Shown here one piece after another: positions 20,380-31,157 of a DNA stretch of 64,000 nucleotides. The notes under the pieces are model-generated. The model was not told the DNA's origin, ran no database searches, and saw only the letters and a list, made by a program, of their open reading frames with translations. Origin of the DNA: Diphasiastrum complanatum (Eukaryota; Streptophyta; Lycopodiopsida; Lycopodiales; Lycopodiaceae); the NCBI GenBank assembly GCA_029204225.1, contig CM055108.1, forward strand, positions 10,202,293-10,266,292. The letters are read 5' to 3'. Positions within the stretch are counted from its first letter, which is position 1. Every line of letters begins with the position of its first letter. The position numbers and the translations under genes are program-made.

Positions 20380-20941
20380 GGAAGAACCTTCACCTCCTCC
20401 CTGATAGCATAAGATTGCACAAAATTTGTATACTCCTCTCTAAGTCCATTAAGGACTACTTGAACAAGTTGACTGTTCTCTAGAGTATCTCCTATGCATG
20501 CTATCTCTCTATGAAGATCTTTAACTCTCATTACAAAACTTGAAGCACTTTCATCAACTTTTTGAAAACTAGAAAAGATCTAATTTCTAAGAAAAAAGAA
20601 GTCTTGATGTGATCTTTGTTTTCAGAAATGTTCTTAAAGGTTTCCCAAGTATGCTTGGCTGAGGTACATGAACTTATTTCTCTCAACATCATCAGAGATG
20701 TTCAATTTGATGATATGACGAGCAATTCTTGCTCTTTTCTTGAACCTTTGAGCCTCATCAAAACTTTAGGTTCAACTTTAATTCCTAATACTATGTCCAT
20801 TACACCATAAAGAGCCAACAAAGATTCTTTCCTATCCTTCCAAACTGAATAGTTGGAGGTATCTAGTCTCTCACTAGCTTCAAAGAAAAAATCTCCTACA
20901 GATGCCATGAATGTGAATACTCCTTGTAAATTGGACAACAA
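20380..20941 (-). pseudogene. gag: Decayed gag of Copia-B
   Basis: SNYSVWKDRKESLLALYGVMDIVLG (in frame from 20941) and VKDLHREIACIGD with LVQVVLNGLREEY (in frame from 20531) are gag segments close to those of Copia-A. They lie in different frames with about 170 bases of broken sequence between them. The zinc knuckle is absent because the sequence passes directly into the chimeric frame. Confidence 0.8.
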
Positions 20942-21730
20942 AATGGAATTGCATGTGTTGCTTCTCTTTCACTATAGGAACCAGATCCTATGCAAAATCT
21001 TGCAACAACTATGTGAGATCTTGCTCACAATAGAAACTCAATCAAATTGAATCTGTTGCTACTTTTTCAATCTAGAATCTAACTTGAAAAGTTGATCCAA
21101 CCTATTGAAATCATGCCATAGAATATGTGAGAATATCTCACAACAGAGAACCAATCAACTTGAATTTGGATCTAGCCTCTATTTACTGATGAAGCACTTA
21201 CAATTCTGATGTCAAATTTTCCCACGAGTTTCAAATGAATGAAAAACACTCTAGAAACACACATGCAACTCAAACACAACCCTTTGTGTGAAATGATGTG
21301 ACTATGACAACAAAAACTTGTCTTATCCAATTCTATCTTTGATTGAGTACACAAATTGTGAATGATGAATCATGCATGCAATATATTCAAATAAAAAAGT
21401 GTCTACTCGGATTTTGGGTCTCTCCCTACCCTTCTTTAAGAGCTTATAAATCCTACTATGGGCATCAGAATGAATTGAAACCAATTGCAATGGAAAGTAG
21501 ACTCTTCTAGCGTTCCAACAAGCTACCATGTCAGTACCTTTGGACCTAGCATCAAGGAAATAGAATGAAATGATGTATTCTCTGTTCTGGACTGAAAATA
21601 TCAGTTCTAACCTCATTTATCCAAAAACTATTAAAGAATAGATAGCAAAAAAGTGCTAAATAGCTTCCTAGCTTGAATTGTCACAAAATTCTTCATACAC
21701 CTGATGTTAGTAGCATTCAAAGCATGGTAT
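20942..21730 (-). other. Leader of Copia-B
   Basis: Non-coding, AT-rich sequence between the primer site and gag on the minus strand. No feature recognised. Confidence 0.6.
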
Positions 21731-21743
21731 GGCTATGATACCA
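21731..21743 (-). other. Primer binding site of Copia-B
   Basis: Minus strand TGGTATCATAGCC, one base from the tRNA-Met complement, abutting the LTR end. Confidence 0.85.
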
Positions 21744-22591
21744 TGTGAAAAATCCAGCAACTTCACACGTGTGGGGAACCACAACAAAAGTGTGAATGAT
21801 CTTTACCATGCTTTATGGTAGCACACATATCACCTGTAGAGTAATACTACAAGATACCAATAGATCTGAGGCTAGAGCACAATCTAGAATGCTACAGATC
21901 AAAGCTACACTAATTCCTCACAAATAAGAAAAGTACACAAGCAAAATAATGTATGAAGAAGACACCAATCTGGAGTTAGAGAGAGAATATAATTACAAGC
22001 AAAATAGAATGAGATCCAATTTTGACGTTATGACCTTACCAAAGCTTGATTCATCATTATAAATGAATGAGAACCATATGTACATATATAGGAGAGCATA
22101 AATTCTTGGAACTACTAGCATTCAATGCATTCCCTATACTTATTCAAGTGTAAACTACTACCATATTGACACTTAACAGCTTGCATGCAGAAATTGCACC
22201 TAACTTCTACCTACTTTCTCCAAATGTCAATTTTTCAACTATGAACCTACAATTCTACTTACATGTGTCCATTAGAGTATTTGCATGCTATGCATGTCTC
22301 AATAGAAACTTAGGACACAATAATTTATGATCCTCCAATTCCATATTTGACCAATTCTATGTGTAAATCTACATGCATGTCAATCTAGACATTGTGAACA
22401 TTGTTGCATGTCATACTAGACCAACTAGACTTTTTGCATGTCATTGGAACTTGACCTACCTAACTCAAACTTGTCCTATTCTACAAGGATATGTGCTCAA
22501 TTCAAACACCTTGAATATGACACTCAATTTACATGGGTAGAACCCCCAAAATCAACATATGTAAGATAGATATGTTTTACAATTCTTCACA
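21744..22591 (-). repeat. 5' LTR of Copia-B
   Basis: 848 bp. Minus strand starts TGTGAAGAATTG, the same 12 bases as Copia-A, and ends TTTTTCACA. A CTATATATG box lies near 22083-22092 (minus) and CCACACGTGTG near the end at 21765-21775. Confidence 0.85.
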
Positions 22592-22596
22592 ATGAA
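22592..22596. repeat. Target site duplication ATGAA, right copy (Copia-B)
   Basis: Matches 17078-17082 exactly. Confidence 0.85.
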
Positions 22597-23822
22597 GAGA
22601 TGTGAGATCCATGCCTTGGATCTTCCCATGAACCAGTCTTCCATTGCTCTTTCCTTCATAAGACTCCCTCTTAATGATTGCATCATAAGAAGTAGAAACC
22701 TCAAAAACACTAGAAGCCATGAAAAGAATGATTAGTACATTCAATATAAGGATGATTGAATTACTCTCTTTTTTCAAACAAGAACTTCTACTCAATGATT
22801 TAAGTAATGACTCATATGATAATGATTCTTCCTCACTATCATTCACAATGAAATCATTCAAAGTACATCCTACTTTAGATAATTCACATACTTCTCTTCT
22901 TCTTGACTTGTGACTATCTCCCTCACCAAATCTCATGATAGAAACATTTGATCTACTCTCGTTATGAACTTGCTACAAAAATGACTTTCTTGGACTCATC
23001 ACGAAAAAATGTAGAAGAACCACCTTCTTCATGAATGCACCTAGCATCGTATTTTTCCATATGATCAAAGAAATCATTAGCAACAACCTTTTTCAAGGAA
23101 GAACCTTCACCACTTCCATTGATGAAGTTAGCTCTTTCCTTACCTTTTGCATGCTTGCACTTGCCATGAAGAACCATTGAAGAACCATCATTATCCTCAT
23201 AGATAGCCTAGTTAGCACAAAGATGAACATCTCCAAGAAGCATATTAGATCTTGACCTAGATCTAACATAAGAAAGCTTGTTAGACTTTGCATAAGATCC
23301 ACCAATCTTATTGATGCTAAAAGGTAACTTTGGAAAGTTGAGACCAATCTCCTTATCCATTCCATTCTTTTTGTTAGCCATAACAAAAGCATCAAGCTTG
23401 AAACATCTACCTTGTCTATTGCCCCTAGCAACCAAGATTTCTTCCTTTGTAATGAAACAAGCATCACCACCAAACTCTACCATGTATGCTTTCTCTGTCA
23501 TTTGACCGACACTTAACAAATTCTTTGAAAGTGAAGGAATATAAAGAACACCATCAAGTCTTGCTTTTCTATTTGTAGAAAGAAAAATAGGAATTGAACC
23601 AATACCTTCAATCACACACTTACCACCATTGGCCATGTGTATCACTTTCTTGGCTCCATCATAAGTGACCAAAGAAGCAAAGAACTCCTTGTGACTAGTC
23701 ATGTGCGAACTAGCTCCACTATCAATCCACCATGAATATTGTCACCTTCACTTGATATTGGACTTTGACCTATCTTTCTTCTTACTAACAAAAGAAGAAG
23801 TCTCACCTTGATCTTGACCCTG
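22597..23822 (-). pseudogene. Host Copia copy interrupted by Copia-B
   Basis: Minus-strand order: a remnant of the gag C-terminus (GQDQGETSSFVSKKKDRSK), then protease region SRSHMTSHKEFF, ANGGKCVIEGIG and VLYIPSLSKNLLSVGQM (23702-23208), then the same DFFDHMEK/membrane-segment region as in Copia-B (23177-22597). It ends at TTCAT, the target of Copia-B. The zinc knuckle is deleted. At 23822 it abuts the Gypsy-2 accessory frame without a recognisable LTR, so it entered as a fragment or was joined by recombination. Confidence 0.75.
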
Positions 23823-24520
23823 GGATGATGGCGAAGTCATCCTCACCGTGCTCCCTTGAGTTGATGATGATGATGATGATGTAGCTGCTACGGTGGTTGC
23901 CTTTGATGTCTACATCTGGGATTCCACCTCAATTGATGGGGCTAGCTCTGGTAGTACTGGTGCAATCCTGATATGCTCCTGCACTGTCAGCACACCAGCA
24001 TGCATACATAAAATGCCCATCTGCTGACCCAGCCTGGAGAACTGATTAACTTTTATTAATTTACAGAATTGCTTGAAAGCAATCTGTCCGAAGGCAATCT
24101 GTTCTCCATTCAAAGCTCTCAGCAGGTCCCATATTGGTATTTGAAATTGTGTACTCTTGCTCCGGTAAGAAGATATAAGCAAGAGCAAATCGAACGAAGC
24201 TCTTGAGATTGGGGTCTCTTATGTAAGAGAGTTTGTATCCCCGTTTCTCAAGATAAGCCTCTTCTTGAAAAGCTCCGCTCTTCGCAATGAAATCTGGTTT
24301 AGTAACTGGCATACTTTCGTCCATAGACAATCCTAAGGCACGACAATAAAACCCCTCTGTGATAACAATCTCTTGATTGCGAACGATTGTGGAAATATGT
24401 CCTTCTGTTTTGCCCAAATTGCGGATCAGCTCATAACATAAATCAGTAAAAATTACCGATGGATTGTGGTTGTAATACTGGTATCACTGGCTTTGGGTGC
24501 ATTTTGAATACAATCGCCAT
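23823..24520 (-). pseudogene. Accessory ORF of Gypsy-2, N-terminal part (copy 2)
   Basis: Starts with ATG at 24520 and is colinear with 2355-3030 plus 9278-9340 of Gypsy-1. It is uninterrupted at the GCAGC site (23884-23888) where Copia-A sits in copy 1. Relative to copy 1 it has a deletion of about 40 bases near 24465, no stop at the position of the copy-1 TAA, and a one-base deletion near 24128. After that, the true frame continues as LLRALNGEQI, then QFSRLGQQMG and LAPSIEVES. Because the two copies carry different lesions, together they show one ancestral reading frame. The location after integrase is the place of env-like ORFs in Athila-type elements. Confidence 0.6.
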
Positions 24521-25035
24521 AGTGCTTGCAGATGTAAACGAGCAATGGCAGACAAGAGCTTGATCGCAACAATTCGCAATTCGGAGAGCAAGAGTGATGG
24601 AAAGTGGTAGCAACAACAACTGAAGTCTTTGAGGTTCTAGGCGTATTGATGGTATTTCGACGGATTAGACTAATATTAAATGGAAGCGTGTCCTTTGTTT
24701 TGAAGGTACATACTCAATAAAAAACAAAAATAAATAAATAAATAAATAAACAAAATACACGAATGCTTCGCTTGGTAAATCAAAGGTGTCGGAAGGTAGA
24801 AAGTCCCAAAAAATGCAAAGGTAAGTGTCACAATTTCCGTATTTCTAAAATGGTAAATTCCAATGTAGTGTCAGGTTTTTCGCAAAGTATAAAATGTAGC
24901 GAAGGTCTTGGGTTTTTCGCAATACAAAAAATGCAGCATGCTTCGGCATTTTCGCTAAAATGTAAACTAGTTTCGGCATTTTCACTAATACTTTGGTAAA
25001 AAAAAATAATTGCACAAAAAATGACGGCCTTCAAA
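24521..25035 (-). other. Spacer between integrase and accessory ORF in Gypsy-2
   Basis: AT-rich, with short recurring GCGAAAA/CGAAGC motifs and an (AAAT)6-type run near 24729-24756. On the minus strand it ends in a pyrimidine-rich stretch before the ATG at 24520, which could serve as a leader or splice acceptor region for a spliced accessory mRNA; that is inference. Confidence 0.45.
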
Positions 25036-26186
25036 AACTGATGTATCGGACATTAGTCATAGTAGCGCTTCACCCTTGAACCATTTACTCGAGTGTCAAG
25101 TAAACGTCCTTGGAGATCAGCTAACTGAAGTGATCCATTATTAAAAACTTCTATAACTTCATACGGTCCCATCCATCTTGTATGTAATTTTCTAGGAAAC
25201 AACATGTGTCTGTTATCATATAGAAGCACGTAGTCCCCTTGTTTAATTTTTATTTCCTTGAAGGATTGATAAAAAATTTCTTTTCTTTTATTCTAAACTC
25301 GTTCAGTCTCGAATAATGAAAGACAACGATCCTCTTTCAGTTGCGTCAAAGGAATCATCTGCTCTCGGAGACTATCGTGTTCATCCATTCGCTCTTTATT
25401 ACTAATGCGAAACGTCGGAACATCGAATTCTATCGGTAGTATGGGATGCATTCCATACACAAGATAGTATGGAGTCTGCCTAGTTGTAATCTGTTCAGCA
25501 GTTTTATATGCCCATAAGACAGATGGTAACTTCTAATCCCAATCAAAAGAAAATGTTTCTGTTACTTTATTCAAAATTTTACATAGAATTCCATTTGCCC
25601 GCTCCGTAAGCCCATTTGCTTTTGGATTATATGGAGTGGTTTGACGATGTGTAATCGAAAAATGTGACAACATGGCTTCTATGGTCTGATTAAGCAAATG
25701 GGTTCCCTTATCGCTAACGAGTTCTAAGGGACAACCATATCACGTGATAATGTTTTGGAATAAAAACTTTGCTACAGTCTTAGCATCGTTCTTAATTGTG
25801 GCTTTGGCCTCTACCATCTTGGTAGCATAGTCCGTGGCAATGAGTATGTAACGACGACGAGTTTTACGCGTGATCGGTTTAATAGGCTCTACAAAATCTA
25901 TCCCCCACTTCTCAAAGGGTGCTAAGGGAATGATTGGAGTAAGCGGCCAATGTGTTGCGAGGCTGGGTTTCCCCATCCTCTGGCATGCATCACATTTTTT
26001 AATGAATAATTTAACATCTCTATAGACGGTAGGCCACCAATATTTAGCATTGAATATTTTTTTTGCAGTGTTTTTAAGAGCAAAGTGACCCCCCGAATCT
26101 TCCTCATGTAATGCACTTATTACAGCGGTTGTCTCGGTTGGTTCTAAACATCGGCAGAGACTATCGTCAGCTTCTAATTTATACAA
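25036..26186 (-). pseudogene. Integrase of Gypsy-2
   Basis: The HHCC finger reads HEEDSGGHF then CDACQRMGK. The core shows WGIDFVEPI for the first Asp, SDKGTH for the second and NPKANGLTER with the Glu, and the C-terminal region ends LHTRWMGPYEVIEVFNNGSLQL and RVNGSRVKRYY. An in-frame stop follows FQNIIT at 25740 and others occur downstream (near 25535 and 25295). No chromodomain follows, in line with an Athila/Tat-type and not a chromovirus element. Confidence 0.88.
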
Positions 26187-26406
26187 TATACTATTTACAA
26201 TCGTGTAAGGTCCTACCTTAGAAAGAAAAACAGTTTTTTACTGTTTATTAAAATGTTTAGGATATATCTGGTCCTGTAAAAATTTAATAACGTCCCTATA
26301 AATTGATGTTTTTGATTGAATACGCATTATATGTTCATTTGGAAATTCATCAGAAATGGGTTCTAATTTAATTTCTTGTTTGGAGGAGGGATATATAGTC
26401 GGCATT

Positions 26407-26775
26407 TTAATGATCCTTGCCTCTTCTTAATTCTACTTCATAATTAAACTCATCTAATAATAATACCCATCTAGCTATTCTACTCGAAAGATCAGGTTTA
26501 TTCACTAAATGTTTTAATGCGTAATGCTCTACGTGAAAAACAAAAGGGTATCCTAAAAGGTAATGTCTAAATTTCTTTACTGAATAAATCATCCCTAGTG
26601 CTTCTCGCGCAGCGAGTTGCTTCCCCGCATAGTAAATTGGATAATCTATATTGTGGTCATCTTTCTGACTAAGCACTACACCTATCGCAACAGATGATGT
26701 GTCTACATATACATGGAACTTTTTAGCCCAATTTGGAGGTCTAAGCCCAATGGCTTCTGCTAATGACTGTTTCAA
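26407..26775 (-). pseudogene. RNase H of Gypsy-2
   Basis: KKFHVYVDTSSVAIGVVLSQ, PIYYAGKQL, and LLGYPFVFHVEHYALKHLV are the standard Ty3 RNase H blocks. The last (normally DH.ALK) has Glu-His in place of Asp-His. The frame stops after RRGKDH, and the connection to integrase (26187-26406) is disrupted. Confidence 0.85.
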
Positions 26776-27600
26776 TCGATCAAAAGCTTGATGATGGTCT
26801 TGTGTCCAATGAATTTTTTTAGTAAATTTGTTAAAGGAGTTACTATTATAGCGAAATCTTTAATTATCCTCCGATAGTAATCTACATGTCCTAGAAAACC
26901 TCTAAGCTCTCTTAAATCGGTTGGTTCTAATAATTCTAAAATCATTTTTATTTTTTCGATGTCGGCTTGTATACCATCCTTCAAAATTTTATGCCCTAAA
27001 AGGATGCCTTCCCTCATCCCAAAGTAACACTTAGCTGGATGTAATTTAAGAGATGTCTCTTGACATCTTCTCAATGTTTTCTCTAATGCATCTAAATGGT
27101 TTTTAGTTGATGAATAGACACAAAAGTCATCCATAAAAATTTCTAAAAACTTTCTTAAATTTTTTTGAAAAATATTTGTCATCATACTTTGGAATGTGGC
27201 AGGTGCATTACAAAGACCAAAGGGCATTTGCGAATATGCATACGTCCCCCAATCAATGGTGAAAGTAGTTTTGGATCTATCTTCCTCTTTTATAAAAACT
27301 TGGCTATAACCTGAGAATCCATCTAAAAACTATAACGTTCATGTCCAGCTACCTGGTCAAGAATGGTATCTGTATACGGCAGAGGATGATAATCTTTTGT
27401 TGTGGCAGCATTTAGTTTCCTAAAATCCTGACAAACTCTAATCTTGTCCATCTTCTTCTTAGGTACTATAACTATTGGTGACACCCACTCACTGCTTAGA
27501 ATAGGATATATAATACCCGCTCTAAGACATCTATCTAATTCGTCTTCTATTAATAAGGAGGTGGTTGGCGCTGCCTAACATGTATTGTTCCCTGAATGAG
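26772..27600 (-). pseudogene. Reverse transcriptase of Gypsy-2
   Basis: The first half (27230-27600) is broken by several stops but shows VCQDFRKLNAATTKDYHPLP and SFLDGFSGY. The second half is open as MPFGLCNAPATFQ, IFMDDFCVYS with the catalytic Asp pair, GHKILKDGIQ and LRGFLGHVDYYRR. The order and spacing are Ty3/gypsy. It overlaps the RNase H frame start by a few bases because of a frameshift. Confidence 0.88.
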
Positions 27601-28330
27601 ATCTATTCTATGTTCACCCCATTTAACTGGTATACCTATTAAATCATCCATCGACCAAGCAAATACATTTTGGTATTTTTGAAGAAGCAATATATACTCT
27701 TCACGTTCTTGGTCTGATTGGTATTTATATAGATTCAAAGTCTTACCTTTATTGATTTCTATTTCTACATAATCTGTTTTATCTACCATCCCCTCGATCA
27801 AACTTGCTCTGGTTCCACCCAGAACTTCTCTTGACTCGGATGTTGTCGGTATTTCTACTTCCTTATCAATCTCATAGTATTCTATAAAATTGATCCATGA
27901 TTCAACAGGTCTAGCTAACTCCTCACCCCATCTCAAAAGGTGACCCCCTATTGGACTGGCTGTGAGAATACCTGAAAAAAATATCTGTTTGGTAGACCAA
28001 TTTATAATAGCATCTGCTTGATATGACCATGGTCTTCCAAATAATATCGAATAAGGTGGTGTATTTACTGGATTTATGACAAGGAAATTCATAACAAACG
28101 TCTCTGTCTCTATAAGTACGTTAATACCTTTTAGCTCGCCTACAGGTATACATTTAGTCACGTCTACTAAATGGATTTCGTGATAAGTGATAGGTTGTAT
28201 CTGGTTTTCTAATCCTAATTCTTTTTCCATTGTTTTCGTTACTAGGTTTATACTAGATCCTAAGTCTATTAGTATTCTATCTATGGTCTGATCTCCTATG
28301 ATCGCACTAATCTCTGGAACTCCACAATCT
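27550..28330 (-). pseudogene. Second retropepsin-like domain of Gypsy-2
   Basis: An open frame leading into RT. It reads ILIDLGSSINLV, where the usual D-S/T-G triad is D-L-G, then a beta-rich stretch ending SILFGRPWSYQADAIINWS, the typical closing LGRPWL...I.N block of plant Ty3 proteases. After it come SWINFIEYYEID and a spacer to RT with KYQNVFAWSMDDLIGIP. It repeats the organisation of 28500-29124. Catalytic Asp is kept, but Ser-to-Leu in the triad may impair activity. Confidence 0.7.
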
Positions 28331-28479
28331 CCTCTATCTACATATTCTCCTCTATTACTGTATGCATGTATTCTTAATGTAACTAACCTCTCCCCTTCCT
28401 CAATCCCTACTGACTGAAGCCCTTCTTCCTCCGAAGTATAGCTCGAGGAAGATGTAGGTGTCTCACCTTCGTACTTATC

Positions 28480-29124
28480 TTTTTCCTATGATATGAAAAT
28501 TCTTTTATGACTTTTTCTTGTCAGTGTCTCCATTTGGTCTCTGAAGGTAACCTTCTTTTTCTTCCAATGGGTTATAACATCGGCTTGATAGAGCCATGGT
28601 AATCCTAATAACACTCTATATGACAATTGTCTTGTAGTTTTTAATATTATAAAATCCATAAGAAACTTATGGTCTCCAATATAAACTATAACCTAAGATA
28701 GTTCTCCTATTGGTGATCTTCTAGCTGCATTGGCTAACCTTAAATGTCTTAAAGTGGGTGCTATTCTATGATGAATGCCTAATTCATATGGTGTTTCTTC
28801 AGTCATTATGTTTACACTAGATCCGGAATCTATGGGTACATTATCTAAGATGCAGCCATTAAATACTACTTGAATCTCTGGTTGGCCTTCATCACCATAA
28901 TTAACTAATCCTACGTTGACTACTGGTAACTTTGCTTTTCTTCTTTTCTTATTTTGCAAAAATTGCTTTTCTTTTTTATAATATTGGTTATCGTCTAATA
29001 ACTGTTTAAAAGTTATATTGGGCATGCTAGAAATAAGGTCTTCGACAATATTATAAGAATGATTTCTAAGTGGCGACAGATCTCTAGGTATCTCGCTACT
29101 TATAACTGGATCTGAAAATGTCAC
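28480..29124 (-). pseudogene. First retropepsin-like domain of Gypsy-2
   Basis: The open frame 29124-28693 holds the catalytic VPIDSGSSVNIM motif. After a stop at 28693 the same frame goes on with VYIGDHKFLMDFIIL and LLGLPWLYQADVITHWK, closing the fold. Upstream is a Lys-rich linker from gag. This copy keeps the canonical DSG, unlike the second domain. Confidence 0.75.
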
Positions 29125-29401
29125 TTTTTTAACTTTTCTAGTTTCTTCATCTAAAAGCTTCTTAGCTTATGAGCTAATATCAACATCATAATGTTTTCCA
29201 TTAGACTAATCAAACCTTAATTCTTTATTACTAGGAATTTTTACTAACTGTTCTGCGACCTTCGCTTTTTTTTGTCGCGTTTTTCGCAGTTTTTGCAATT
29301 TTTGTCTTAGTTTTCTTCTTATCTTTAAGAGTTAAAGAATCTTTACTACTTCTTGTAGTTACTTTATTTACTTTTTTCTCTAAATCTGGCCATTGATGAT
29401 C

Positions 29402-31069
29402 TTAATCTAATAATTCAGACTCTACTACTATCCTCTGAACTATCATGTCAGTGTTAGTCTTAGATGGCCGAAGGTCGTCATCCCTAGGCGAGTTTACAAA
29501 CCTTGGTTTAGACCGTGGCTGTTGTGGCTGAGGACATTCAACAGTGACATGCCCTTTGCCTTTAAAGTTAGCGCAGAGCGGCACATATCCTACTGATCTC
29601 CTGGGTTCAGGGCAATCAGACGAATAGTGAACCGGGGCTTTGCAATTGTAGCACGAACCCCTTACTCTGGTTGGTGGAGTGGAATCTCCTGTTCCGCCCC
29701 TTTGCAAAATAGTGTACTGTTGACCAGTACGTTGTTTCAGTATCATAGTTTTTTGGTTAGTAGGAGTTGTAGTATAAGCTACCTCCTCATGATTATTATT
29801 CGAACAGAGGAATAGTTCCTCTTCTAAATAATTAGTCTGTAAACTGGGACAGTTGGTCTTAGAATGACCTTCCTTCCCACACGTGCTACACCAAACATTG
29901 GCGTTAGGCTTCTCTTTCTTTCACTTGGCTTTAACATCAGATATTTGGACCTTTAAATCACTCATTTCTCTTGTTAACAACTCAACACTTTTCCTTAATG
30001 GATCCATCTTTTCGGATTTCTCCATTCTTTTCTTTCTTTCTGAGTTCCTATTCTTAGTTTTCCTATAAGAAGATTCTTCTTCCGATGAAGAAGAATAAGA
30101 TGAATACTCAGAAGATTCTTCCATATTCACTGAATCGAATTCTGATTCAGACTCAGTCTTCTGTTCGTTTAAATTTGTGTTTTTTACTACTTTTTCTTTC
30201 ATTTCTCCGTCTGCGAGAAATTCGAGAGGTTTTGTAATTCTCGGCAGAGGCAATGACATCTTCCAAAGAAGTCATCAAACCCTGTCGACAATAACGATCC
30301 ATTTTCTTAGGCAAACCACCCAAGAACCATTCATTTTGCATAGGAACTGGATACTGGGCTCCTAACTTTCATATTAAATTCTTAACCCTACGAGTATATT
30401 TCCTAAGTGATTCCTTTGGTTTTTTTTCAACAGAGTTAAGCCGAGCCAACATCCTAGTGGAATATCCTATCTCCCTAAACTGTTTAAGAAATGCTGCTTT
30501 TAAAGCGTTCCAAGTATTAACTTTTTCTAGTACTAATTAATTGTACCAAATCCTAGCCTACTTCCGCAGAAGACCTGGCAAAATTCTAACTTTATCCTCG
30601 TCCGTCTGCTCTTTGTTTGCTATGGTAATGGATTCAAATTGTGACATATAACTATTCGCATCTTCAGATGATAATCCCTTAAAGAAATCATATCTGATTT
30701 TTGTAGATGTGGATGGCGCTGGATTAGCCATATTAACAGATGGTGTGAACTAGATGAACTTGGAGTATCTGAATCTAAACTTCGCTCGGACAAAGAGTCT
30801 GAACTTGGTTCAGAAGTAGAATCAGACGAATCTGATTCAGGTGAGTTTGTAGAACTTGGTGTTTCAACAGATCTTTCCCCAAATGAATCTACAAATGTTG
30901 TAGTAGCGTGTAAAAGGTCATTAAATGCTTCAAGTGTTAATCTTGCTCTAACTGGTGAGTTTTGCAAATTCTGCAAATACAAATCTCTAGACTTCCTATA
31001 TGCTTCTAAACGTTGTGCACGCTCTAAACGTTTATGTTCAATAATTGCTTCGGAGTATGTTCTTGGCAT
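29402..31069 (-). pseudogene. gag: Gag of Gypsy-2
   Basis: ATG at 31069 opens the same protein as Gypsy-1 gag (MPRTYSEAIIEHKRLERA). A frameshift near 30740 and stops near 30540-30560 break the capsid part. Later segments read ENYKTSRISRRRR, an acidic/serine-rich region, then zinc knuckles: CSTCGKEGHSKTNC (29925-29850), CYNCKAPVHYSSDC, and a third, CANFKGKGHVTVEC, with one Cys replaced by Phe. Three knuckles are more than the single one usual for Copia. The region to 29125 contains stops and joins protease. Confidence 0.85.
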
Positions 31070-31134
31070 GCATTATATGAGAAAGATTCGTAGACGTAAT
31101 ACACTTAAAAATATTGCAAAAGGTGAAATTCATC

Positions 31135-31152
31135 TCCCCGGCAACGACGCCA
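31135..31152 (-). other. Primer binding site (tRNA-Asp) of Gypsy-2
   Basis: The same 18 bases as in Gypsy-1, including the single T that departs from the tRNA-Asp complement; five bases from the LTR end. Confidence 0.88.
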
Positions 31153-31157
31153 AATTT

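Larger units (their letters stand above)
17083..22591 (-). mobile_element. Copia-B: non-autonomous, rearranged Copia element
   Basis: Bounded by the ATGAA duplication. Reading the minus strand: full 5' LTR (21744-22591), primer site, leader, decayed gag, a chimeric frame ending in a decayed RT, then an abrupt inverted junction with Copia-C near 19552, and finally only the last 190 bases of a 3' LTR (17083-17272). Protease, integrase and RNase H are missing. It sits inside another copy that shares its chimeric frame (22597-23822), so it hit a member of its own family. Confidence 0.75.
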
